A stretch of 64,000 nt of DNA from Sorex araneus (Eukaryota > Chordata > Mammalia > Eulipotyphla > Soricidae): contig NC_073307.1 of assembly GCF_027595985.1 (NCBI RefSeq), positions 12,891,432-12,955,431 on the forward strand, given 5' to 3'. A program made the translations under genes and the position numbers. Of this stretch, positions 23,983-32,660 are shown one piece after another (within the stretch, counting starts at the first letter, position 1; every line of letters begins with the position of its first letter). Under the pieces are notes generated by a model that saw nothing but the letters and a program-made list of their open reading frames with translations, was not told the origin of the DNA and did no database searches.

Positions 23983-24102
23983 GGCAAACAGGTATATTGC
24001 TAGATCCACCCTCTGTCTCCCATTCACTTACAAACCAGGCCCATCCCTGCTTAGCTTCCGAGATCAGGTGCATTTGGGATAGTTTGGCTAGAGACCAGAG
24101 CC
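23983..24102 (-). pseudogene. 5S rRNA pseudogene
   Basis: The reverse complement tracks the 5S rRNA gene. The best block, on the plus strand at 24035-24067, reads 'aaaccaggcccatccctgc' then 'ttagcttccgagatcag', which matches the antisense of the region around the internal promoter. 'gtctcccattc' to its left and 'gatagtttggctagagac' to its right fit the two ends at a total of ~120 nt. Substitutions in the control region suggest it is not transcribed. Ribosomal 5S pseudogenes are common L1 by-products in mammals. Confidence 0.8.
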
Positions 24103-24461
24103 TTCAATTTGTTACAAGGGATTAGTGTTCTGGAATAATGTATTTTGGAGAACCCTACTGACTTGGGAAGCTCAGATATAGAGAAATTGGCTAATAAAGC
24201 TTCCATTACCACTTGTCCTAACTCACTGTGAGAGATGAATGAGTGCAGCTAGCACTGAAAATACAAGAAAGACTAGCAAATGGATCTGTACTTTGATTAC
24301 AGATAATTCGTGAAGATTTTCAGCAGATATTGATAAAGTATAAAGTGAATCAAACTTTAGTTCTATTGGCCTCTGGGAATTTGTTTTACTAATTTTCTCT
24401 CTCCTTCATGATTTTATTCATTCATCCCATATTTTATTTTATTGTATCTCATTTATTTAGC
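24103..24461. other. Unique spacer
   Basis: Nothing recognised between the 5S pseudogene and the next SINE. Confidence 0.5.
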
Positions 24462-24655
24462 TTTTTTTTTTGCTGTTTCGTCACACCCAGTGATGTTCAG
24501 GGGTTACTCCTGGCTCTGCACTCAGGAATTAATCCTGATATTGCTGGGGACATTATGGAATGCTCGGGATCGAACCCAAGTTCGCCTTGTGCAAAGCGTA
24601 CCAGGCTCTGCCCGTGTGGGTGGGATACTCTCGGTAGCTTGCTGGGCTCTCCTCA
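24462..24655 (-). mobile_element. SOR SINE joined to a type B middle-module fragment
   Basis: The left part (24462-24595) is a reverse SOR ('tcacacccagtgatgttcag', 'gggatcgaacccaagttcgc'). At the point where the tRNA-like head should finish, it switches to 'ccaggctctgcccgtgtggg' and 'gtagcttgctgggctctcc', which is the middle module of the RTE-tailed SINEs. A chimera or a second short insertion. Confidence 0.7.
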
Positions 24656-25611
24656 GTAAGAAATGTTTATCACCTATGTAAACATAATTGCTTGAAGAGA
24701 CTTGAAATTTACATTTTTCTTATTTTGATAAATTATATTTATATTTGTTTATATGGTATGCTGTTTAAAAAACGTTCTTTTGAAATTTTCTATTGAAGAG
24801 TTTGACGTTCAAAAGCGACGCTTAGCTATCTTGTCTAGAGGTCTGCTTTCTCCCTTGAGCGCATTATTTTCTCTCTCTCTCTCTCTCTCTCTCTCCTTCT
24901 CTTCCCTGTGACGTAGTCTTTATATTAAACTCTTTCACTTCTCTCAAAAGTCAATACATACAGAATAAAATAAGTAACTCCCAAGCAGAGTGCTGAAATG
25001 CTATTTTTTTTTATTTCCCAGCACAAGAAGGCTGTAGCGTGTCTATAATGCACGGAAGATAAGCTTCATTCAGGCGTCATGTATGGTGTCCTGGTCATGA
25101 GCAATAACAGCATACATTACTTAATGTGTCTTTAAATAGAAACATCCATGATGCAGGCTTATATCTTGATCACTTGGAGAAAACGTTGACCGAAGTTTGC
25201 AGGAAGTCTAGTCTAATTCCACTAGGTACACTGGGTCGGTGTTTACTAATTCCATTTTCATTGCAACTGCACAGAGCGTGTCTGCCACGGTTAAGGAGGA
25301 TCCTAGGTAGATCTATCTGCACCCAGCTTGGACTCTGTTAGATTGGTATTCTTTTATGTCATCAGAATTTAGTTATCTTTTCAAGTGCTTTGCTCTGACG
25401 TAAGCGTAGTAATCCAAGTAGAGGAGTCAGTTCATAGCCTAACACCACCTTTCTGGGAACTGAGTGAAGAGACTAGAAAACATTTCTGAGCAAAGATGCT
25501 GCAGACAGGACCTGCCGTTATCATGGGGATGGATTCAAATGTGGTTTTCACATTGAGTGGCTAAGAATCGGCCATTGAACTTGATGATAGGGAGATGGTT
25601 AATGATCTTTG
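24656..25611. other. Unique sequence with short (TC)n
   Basis: A TC tract lies at 24870-24896. No gene assigned. Confidence 0.5.
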
Positions 25612-25783
25612 GAATTTGGGCTACAGGAGGCAGCACACCAACACTCATCCTGGCTCTGTGCTCGGGAGTGCATCCTGGCAGTTGCCAAGGGGACCAGACA
25701 TCGTGTCACGCCAGGGATGCAAGCTGGGGTCAGCAGCACGCAGTCAGGGCCTCTCCTCCTGGACTGTCTCTCCAGCCCATGGT
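25612..25783 (-). mobile_element. SOR-type SINE, diverged
   Basis: Reverse SOR: 'catcctggctctgtgctcgg', 'ttgccaaggggaccaga', 'ggactgtctctccagccc'. Confidence 0.75.
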
Positions 25784-25984
25784 TGGTGATCTAAACAAAG
25801 GGCTTTTTCACACACTGAGGGAAGCTAAAGGCTGGCTGCAGAGGACTGAGGGAGAGCTAAGAAGACGGACACAGCAGGAATACATGGTGCTTAAGGAGTT
25901 TTATAATAAAGGAGTCAGAGGAAAGAGGCAATAACTGGACACTGACAGGGACAAAATGAGGTTTTACTTCTTTGTATTTATTTT
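25784..25984. other. Short purine-rich unique spacer
   Basis: No recognised gene or repeat. Confidence 0.4.
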
Positions 25985-26136
25985 ATTTTATTTTGGGGGG
26001 CCATTCCCAGGAGTGCTCAGGGCTTACTCCTGGCTCTCTGCCAGTGTTTAGGGACCACATGGGGTATTGCAGATGAGACCAAAGTTCACTGCATGCTAGG
26101 CAAACACTCTACGCACTGTACGAGCTCTCTGGCTCA
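25985..26136 (-). mobile_element. SOR-type SINE
   Basis: Reverse SOR: 'gagtgctcagggcttactcc', 'gaccacatggggtattgc', 'gcaaacactctacgcactg'. Confidence 0.8.
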
Positions 26137-26578
26137 ATTTGTTTGTGATTTATGATAAAAAAACATTTCAGAATTTTATGCACATTTTTATGCACAGATG
26201 AGAACAATCCTATTGGTAGATTAGTGGGAATTTTATGGTGCAGGAGAAAACAAACATTTGCAGAGCCAAGCCATTAAGTAGAGTAAGGGGAGAGAAACAC
26301 CCAAACTTGAAACAGTACATCTATCAGGAGAGGAAGGCAGGCAGAGTCTCAGTGCTAATGAAGGGGGAATAAGTAGATTGGGAAGTAGCGCTGAGAAAGT
26401 CGACACCTGGTTAAATCCAGTTTGTCCGTGAAATGAGCCAGACATTAGTTGCAAGTAAGACACTTTGAGTTTTGAGAGCAAAGGAAGACATGAAGCCGTC
26501 TTCTCAGAGAAAAGGAAAATGAACCAGAGGATTTGAGAGAGCAGCAGATCAGAATGCTCAGGGCCTAGATGTGTTTTT
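26137..26578. other. Unique spacer
   Basis: Nothing recognised. Confidence 0.5.
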
Positions 26579-26767
26579 TATTTTTTTAGGGGTTTTGATT
26601 GTTTGTTTTAGGACTACACATGGTGGTGCTTAGGGGTTACTCCTGGCTCTGCACTCAGAAATTTCTCCCTGAAGTGCTCAGGGACTATATGGGATGCTGG
26701 GGATCAAACCCACATTAGCTTCGTACAAGGCAAATGCCCTACCTGCTGTACTATCACTTCAACCCTC
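26579..26767 (-). mobile_element. SOR-type SINE
   Basis: Reverse SOR: 'ggactacacatggtggtgct', 'gggactatatgggatgctgg', 'tgctgtactatcacttcaac'. Confidence 0.85.
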
Positions 26768-26799
26768 AGAAAAACTGTTTTTAAATTATCATATTATTA

Positions 26800-27180
26800 A
26801 AGCAAGATAGACTGCAGATGTTTGAAGTGTACACATTGACACATCTGACAGGTCAATAAAATGTTGACTCACATAATACCATCACAATAAAAATAATGAA
26901 CATACCCACTTTCTCATGCCACTGTGTGATTGCCCAGCTCAGGTCCACTGAAACCCACCTCTGTTCCCAGATACCCAGAGAGCTGCTTTCTCTCACTACA
27001 GGTTCCTCTGCATTTTCTAGAAATACATATAATCCCATCATTCAATATGCACCCTTCCTCTCTGAACATTTTTAGCTCAACACAATTATCTTGCTTCATC
27101 CATGTTATTGTCATGGATGATGTGGATAACAAACTACTAAGAGTGGTTTGTTGGTAGTTTGGTAGTTTGTTCCTGTTACC
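26800..27180 (-). mobile_element. Ancient L1 3' fragment
   Basis: The reverse orientation matches the old mammalian L1 order just before the ORF2 end: 'tttctctcactacaggttcc', 'gcattttctagaaatacat', 'cttcatccatgttattgtc'. Highly diverged. Confidence 0.65.
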
Positions 27181-27380
27181 ATTGAGAGGCCCCCATAAAC
27201 ACGCTACCGGACTCCGCACCAGGGGTGCACCAGAGTGGGGTGGGTGAGAACTTTCCCCAACCCAAGGGACCAAGCCCCGGCAGCCGACCCCCACTACCCC
27301 ACCGCTGCCACACTCCAGGCCACTTTCCACAGGCTTGGGCCAAGCCTCACACATGAGTGAACATATTCCTAGACCGACAC
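27181..27380. other. Short GC-rich island between repeats
   Basis: About 170 bp of C-rich sequence ('caagccccggcagccgaccc' region). It may be part of an unrecognised repeat. No gene. Confidence 0.4.
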
Positions 27381-27470
27381 ATCATCATAAAGAGAAATAT
27401 ATATATGTATATACTTATATATACATATATATAAATATATGCCTCTCTCTATACACACAATATAATATAA

Positions 27471-27475
<5 letters not shown>

Positions 27476-27517
<42 letters not shown>
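27476..27517. repeat. (TA)n microsatellite
   Basis: About 20 TA units, preceded by imperfect TATATG/TATAC. It abuts the 5' side of a type C fragment. Confidence 0.9.
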
Positions 27518-27520
<3 letters not shown>

Positions 27521-27758
27521 CTCAGAGAGCCTGGCAAGCTACTGAGAGTATACCACCCGCATGGGAGAGCCTGGCAAGCTCCCAATGGCGTATTTGATAT
27601 GCCAAATACAGTAACAAGAGAGGTCTCATTTCCCTGACCCTGAAAAGATCCTTCAATCATTGGAAAACTCAGGGCTGGGACAAATAGAGACGTTACTGGT
27701 GCCCGCTCAAGTAAATTAATGAACAATGGGATGACAGTGATACAGTAATATAGTGATA
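27518..27758 (+). mobile_element. Type C/B 3' half with RTE tail, plus strand
   Basis: Begins in the middle module ('agagagcctggcaagct', 'gagagcctggcaagctccc'), passes 'gatatgccaaatacagtaac' and ends 'gaacaatgggatgacagtgatacag'-type RTE tail. The body is missing. Confidence 0.8.
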
Positions 27759-27775
27759 TTTATCATGAATCATGA

Positions 27776-28308
27776 ATCACGAAATCCTGTTGATCGTCAA
27801 TTTCTCGAGCAGGCTCAGTAACCTCTCCATTCGTCCTATCCCTGAGATTTTAGAAGCCTCTCTCCACTCGGCCTTCCCAACGATGCCGCATTGGAGGCTC
27901 TGCCAGGGTCAGGGGAATGAGAAAACTTGTTACTGGCTTTAGCATATGAATACATCATGGGAAGCTTGCAAGGCTGTCCCATGTGGGCAGGAAACTCTCA
28001 GTAGCTTGCTGGTTTCTCTCAGAGGGAGAAGTAGGTTATAAGATATCTTCTGGGAGCTTGCTTTTAAGTCTCTGGATGTTGGCCATTGATAGGATTACAC
28101 ACACCTGGGTTCCTCTGCCAGTACCTTCATGCTTGAGGCTTGCCCAAATGTGTGGAGAGGGGCTTTGAGCATGGCTGTGGCTAGGTTCCGGTAGTCTTCG
28201 GCCGCTGGGAGCTCTGCTTGGGGTGGGGAGGGAAGCTGGAGCCCATCCCCTCAGAGGGGCCCTGGGGAAGACAGTCAGGCATGCGGGCAAGAGACTCTCT
28301 GCTGTGAT
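27776..28308 (-). mobile_element. Type C composite, minus strand
   Basis: Runs from an RTE-type 3' end at the left ('cctgttgatcgtcaatttc', 'cagtaacctctccattcg') through the middle module to the GC-rich body ('acacacctgggttcctctgc', 'gagcatggctgtggctagg'). It faces the plus-strand copy tail to tail. Confidence 0.85.
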
Positions 28309-28367
28309 ATTTATATTTGTTAGAAAAGGTTCTCAGCTTGAGAGAAGTTGTTTAACGCTTTAAAGTC

Positions 28368-28495
28368 CAAGGATATTGGTGGTGAGGAATGTGCACTGGT
28401 GGAGGGATGGGTGTTTGATCATTGTGTGATTGTAACCTGAACATGAAAGCTTGTAACTATCTCACGGTGATTCAAAAGCATTTTTTAAAAAATCC
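28368..28495 (+). mobile_element. L1 3'UTR terminal fragment
   Basis: 'gatattggtggtgaggaatg', 'cactggtggagggatgggtg', 'ctatctcacggtgattcaa' and an A-rich end. Only ~125 bp of L1. Confidence 0.85.
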
Positions 28496-29256
28496 TTTTT
28501 ATTATTCTGTCAACACTCAGAATAACTCTTAATCCATATGCTACACTGAAATTTGACTTTCTAAAATACTTTCTCTTATCATTAGGTCCTAAGTATTCAC
28601 TGATTTATGATTATTATGAATGAACTGTGGATAAAAATAAAACATTTATGGATAAAAAACAAAAAATTGTTGTGAATGATTACTAAATCCCATAACTGAA
28701 ACCATGTAATATTAGAAATTTAAACCTTTGTCCTTTGGATACTTTATTTTTGAAATTTGCAAATGTGCAGGACAGTTGAAAGAAGAATGCCTTGAGCATC
28801 TTCATAGACTCACCTGCTGTTAATGTCTTGGCACACTTGGCTTGAGCACAGACTAAATAGAAATAATACAGAATAATATATAAATATAGAATGATATATG
28901 TTTCCCAATATTTATGCTACCTCAGGCTTAAATAACATCTACTAATAAGTTGTGATTCAGATCCTTTAAAAAATTATATATTATATATATATACCCATAT
29001 CTATCTATCTATAAAACCTGTCATTCACCCAATGGTCACCCACCTCCTTGGTTATTACTGAGATAACACAGGATGTGGGGTTCATAGGAGTAAGTTCTAT
29101 TGATGATCACCTGACATCTTCCACCCTTGTGCGTTTTTTGATGACACTATGCTGGGATGAGCTGTGTATGTGATGGTGGTCCTTCCATGTTCACCCTAAA
29201 GCCAGCTGTGCAGTCTTCTCTGTCCTCCTTTGTGTAAATCCATTCCATCATCTTAG
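28496..29256. other. Mostly unique; possible old repeat
   Basis: About 28740-28985 has the look of an old interspersed repeat, but I cannot name it. The AT-rich tract 'atatatatata' lies at 28976-28994. No gene. Confidence 0.4.
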
Positions 29257-29369
29257 GTTTAAAGGCCTTTGATTCTGTTGAGACTGAAACGGTCATCAAA
29301 GCCCTACCCAAACAGGGCATTCAAACTCAGTACATCAAGATCCTCCTCGAGCTGTATTATGGATTCACC

Positions 29370-29750
29370 GTGAGGATCTCACCATTTTACAAGGAAATGG
29401 TCATTGATGTAAAGAGAGGGGTTTGGCAGGGTGATAGAATTTCAACGAAACTCTTCAGTGCCACCCTCGAGGATGTCATGCGACGACTGGAATGGGAAGG
29501 AATGGGAGTGAAGATAGCAGGTCGGCAACTACACCACCTTCACTTCACTGATGACATCATTCTCATAACACCCAACATTAGCCAAGCGGCACAAATGCTG
29601 GCCGACTTCAAGCACGAATGTGGAGAGGTCGGACTGCAGCTGAATCTCACCAAAACAATGTTCATGAAAAAGGAACTAGTCCCTGATGTTCCATTTGCTC
29701 TCAACAGAACAAACATCTCCGAATGCAGCAGCTATGTGTGCCTGGGTTGA
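29370..29750 (+). pseudogene. RTE reverse transcriptase palm fragment
   Basis: This 126-codon frame shows 'GVWQGDRIS' (RT motif B region), 'MRRLEWEGMGVKIAGRQLHHLHF', then 'FTDDIILITPN' where the catalytic box is normally FADD; Ala has become Thr, although both Asp remain. It continues through 'LQLNLTKTMFMKKELVPDVPFALNRTNISECSSYV'. The stop at 29750 falls where sister copies read 'YLGRE'. The ATG is internal. It is a decayed fragment and cannot act without the endonuclease. Confidence 0.88.
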
Positions 29751-30097
29751 GAACTCAACATGAAGAACGACTTGGCGCCAGAACTGCGTAGGAGGAAAAG
29801 ATCAGCGTGGGATGCCTTCAAGAACATCAAAGAAGTGGTTAAGAGGACGAAGAACCTCCAGCTCCGGGCACATCTTTTCAACTCCACTGTTCTTCCTGTA
29901 CTAACATATACCTCAGAGACCTGAGCCCTATGCAAACAGGATGAGAACGCTATTATGGTCTCCCAAAGAGGAATCGAAAGAGCTATCCTTGGAATATCAC
30001 ATTTTACTCAAGTGAGAGAATGAATCTGGAGTTCTGACCTCTGTCGACAACCAAGAATCAGAGATGCTGTCTCATTTGCCAAGGCATCAAAAATCAG

Positions 30098-30361
30098 ATG
30101 GGCCGGGCACGTAATGTGATCATAGATAACTGCTGGACTAGAGCTGTTACCGACTGGATTCCATGGGACATCAAAAGACCATGTAGCTGCACACCTACAA
30201 GATGGTTAGACTTCTTCGTCAAAACCCTGAACGAACAGTTTGAGGCTCTTCATGTTCCTGGAGTGAGCAGATACCATTGGGCTACATTAACATGCTACAG
30301 GGACAAAATGGAGATATTACTGGCACCCATGGAAATCGAAGATCAATGGGATGACAAGTGA
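30098..30361 (+). pseudogene. RTE extreme C-terminal fragment
   Basis: This frame encodes the RTE C-terminus: 'DNCWTRAVTDWIPWDIKRP', 'PTRWLDFFVKTLNEQFEALHV' and the ending 'IEDQWDDK', next to the element's 3' end. The same block is read at 45196-45447 on the minus strand. The function of this region is not established. Confidence 0.85.
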
Positions 30362-30419
30362 TTAGGTGATGACATCTTCACACAACAAAGAAATAACATA
30401 ATAACTCATTTCTCTCAAT

Positions 30420-30588
30420 TTTTTAAGGTGTGGGGGTGCACCTGACCATGCTCAGAGCTTGCTTCTAGCTCTGCTCTCAGAGATCACTCCTGGTGGTGCT
30501 TGGGGAACATATGGGATGCCATAGATCAAAACCTGTTGACCATGTGCAAGGCAAACACTCTACCCACTATATTATCTCTCTGCTCCCA
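30420..30588 (-). mobile_element. SOR-type SINE
   Basis: Reverse SOR: 'gcacctgaccatgctcag', 'gggaacatatgggatgcc', 'ggcaaacactctacccacta'. Confidence 0.8.
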
Positions 30589-30949
30589 ATCCTCATTTTT
30601 AAGTGACCCCTGGTCATTTTATCTTCTTCCATTTCAATAGTCCTCGACGTAGAACATATTGTAGACACAAATCTTGGACGTTGTGACCTAGAAACTCCCC
30701 ATATCCTTGGTACTCAACCTTCCCAGAAGGTGGGATATTGCAATCTTTATCTTACATCCTAACAGAGCACCAATCACCACCCTCTCTTATTAAGTAATAC
30801 ATTTTTCTCTTTTAGGCTATCACTGACATTGTGTTTTCTAATTTTTTTATACCCAGTAAAATAATGCATTTGTAAAGACTCTCCCCAATGCTTTTATTGT
30901 CCCTGTCTAATGAAGTAAATGTTTCTATTTTAGCCTATATCTTATATTA
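30589..30949. other. Unique spacer
   Basis: No gene or recognised repeat. Confidence 0.45.
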
Positions 30950-31196
30950 ATGGCAGAGTCTCTTGGTCTCTTGCCCCCATGCCTGGTTGTCTTCACTGGG
31001 CCCCTCGAAGAGGGTGGGTTGAGTTTTCCTCCCCGCCCGAGCAGAGCTCCCACAGCCAAAGACCTCTGGAACCCAACTATAGCCATGCTCAAGGCCCTTC
31101 TCCACACTTTCGGATGAGCCTCATGTATGAAGGAACCAGCAGAGGAACCCAGGTGTGCGGGACCTGGGGCTAAGATCTCCAAGCCTGCCTCTTCTG

Positions 31197-31200
<4 letters not shown>
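30950..31200 (+). mobile_element. Type C composite, 5' half (interrupted)
   Basis: GC-rich body from 'cagagtctcttggtctcttg' to 'ctaagatctccaagcctgcc'. The continuation is found at 31872-32270; a second composite has inserted between. The 10-bp target cttctgtcca ends this half. Confidence 0.88.

Positions 31201-31263
<63 letters not shown>
31198..31263. repeat. (ATC)n microsatellite = (GAT)n tail of inserted composite
   Basis: About 21 ATC units lie at the 3' end of the minus-strand composite, so this is its expanded (GAT)n tail. It creates poly-Ile and poly-Met false frames. Confidence 0.9.
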
Positions 31264-31871
31264 CGTTGATCATCGAATTTTTGAGTGGTCTCAGTAATGT
31301 CTCCATTAGTCCTAGCTCTGAGATTTTAGAAGCCTCTCTTTACTTGTCCTTTCCAATGGTGCCGCATTGGAGGCTCTTTCAGGATCAGGGGAATGAGACC
31401 CATCACTGTTACTGGTTTTGGCATATGAATATGCCATGGGGAGTTTGCGAGTTTCTCCCAGGTGGGCAGGAAACTCTCGGTAGCTTGCCAGGTTCTCCCA
31501 GAGGGAGAACTAGGCTATAAGATATTGCACGGCAGCTTTGCTTCTGGGATCTTGGTTTTACAGTCTCTTGAAATTGGCCGTTAGTGGGATTACACGGCGC
31601 CAGGGGCAGTCCCTGGGTGTGACCGCCTAGCTACTGGATAATGGGGGATCTGGGTGGAAGAGCCCAGTCTCGATCCGAGCAGGCTTGGAGGTCTCAGTCC
31701 CGGGTCCCACACACCTGGGTTCCTCTGCCGGTTCCTTCATGCATGAGGCTCATCCGAACGTGTGGAGAGGGGCCTTGAGCATGGCTGTGTCTGGGTTCTG
31801 GAGGTCTTCGGCCACAAGAGTTCTGCTCAGGGCGGGGAAGGAAACTGAAGCCCACCCCCTCCAAGGGATCC
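31201..31871 (-). mobile_element. Type C composite inserted into another composite
   Basis: An almost full-length minus-strand copy: (GAT)n tail, RTE 3' end ('cccgttgatcatcgaattt'), middle module, and GC-rich body to 'ccaagggatccc'. It is flanked by cttctgtcca (31191-31200) and cttctgccca (31872-31881), a 10-bp TSD with one mismatch. Confidence 0.88.
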
Positions 31872-32270
31872 CTTCTGCCCAGATCCCCCATTTTCCAGTA
31901 GCTAGGCAGCCACACCCAGAAACTGCCCTCACGCCTGCGCCTCTAATCCCATCAACAGCCAACATCCAGAGACTATAAAACCAAGCTCCCAGAAGCAAAG
32001 CGGCCGCGCAACATCTTATAGCCTAGCTCTCCCTCTCAGAGAACCTGGCAAGCTACCAAGAGTTTTTTGCCCACATGGGAGAGCCTGGAAAACTCCCCAT
32101 GGAGTATTCATATGCCAAAACCAGTAACAATGATGGGTCTCATTCCCCTGACCCTGAAAATGCCTCCAATGCGGCACCATTGAGAAGGATGAGTAAAGAG
32201 AGGCTTCTAAAATCTCAGGGCTAGGACAAATGGAGACATTGCTCGAAAAATTGATGATCAACGGGATGAT
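31872..32270 (+). mobile_element. Type C composite, 3' half (continuation)
   Basis: Resumes at 'cttctgcccagatccccc', continues through 'gactataaaaccaagctccc' and the middle module, and ends at 'gatgatcaacgggatgatgag'. Confidence 0.88.
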
Positions 32271-32305
32271 GAGTGCAACTTTGGAAAAAGAAATAGGGAT
32301 GGGTT

Positions 32306-32308
<3 letters not shown>

Positions 32309-32345
<37 letters not shown>
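32309..32345. repeat. (GT)n microsatellite
   Basis: About 18 GT units at the tail side of a truncated minus-strand SOR. Confidence 0.92.
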
Positions 32346-32348
<3 letters not shown>

Positions 32349-32405
32349 AGCCACACCTAAAAGTGCTCAGGGATTACTCTTTGCTCTTCCCAGGGATCAC
32401 TCTAG
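32346..32405 (-). mobile_element. Truncated SOR-type SINE
   Basis: Only the 3' part of SOR in reverse: 'gagccacacctaaaagtgct', 'cagggattactctttgctct'. Confidence 0.7.
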
Positions 32406-32489
32406 AAGGGATTGATGAGCTAAATTAGGTTTTATTTAGAGATTAAATAAAATAAACTAAATTTACTTCGAGATTAAAATAGGTTTCTA

Positions 32490-32660
32490 TGGGCGGAGAG
32501 ATAGTACAGCAGGTAGGGTGCTGGCATTGCATGCAGTCAATTCAAGTTCAATCCTTGGCACCATGTATAGTCCCCTGAACTCTGCCAGGAATTATCTATG
32601 AGCACAAAGCCAGGAGTAAGTCCTGAGCACTGGTGGGTGTACCCCTCCCCCCATTAAAAA
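32490..32660 (+). mobile_element. SOR-type SINE
   Basis: Plus SOR: 'gcggagagatagtacagcag', 'caagttcaatccttggcacc', 'gccaggagtaagtcctgagc' and 'ggtgtacccctcccccc' at the end. Confidence 0.88.

Larger units (their letters stand above)
29257..30368 (+). mobile_element. RTE-clade LINE, 5'-truncated copy 3
   Basis: Starts within RT motif A ('gtttaaaggcctttgattct') and ends 'gatcaatgggatgacaagtg'. It includes the RT palm, the post-RT region and the C-terminal block, with stops at 29750 and beyond. I found no clear TSD. Confidence 0.9.

Noticed and set aside
29245..30375. TSD for RTE copy 3
   Set aside because: Only 6-bp matches such as catctt at the ends; too short to claim.
31155..31520. 121-codon frame with poly-Ile, and the opposite poly-Met frame
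   Set aside because: They come from the (ATC)n tail of a composite retroposon.
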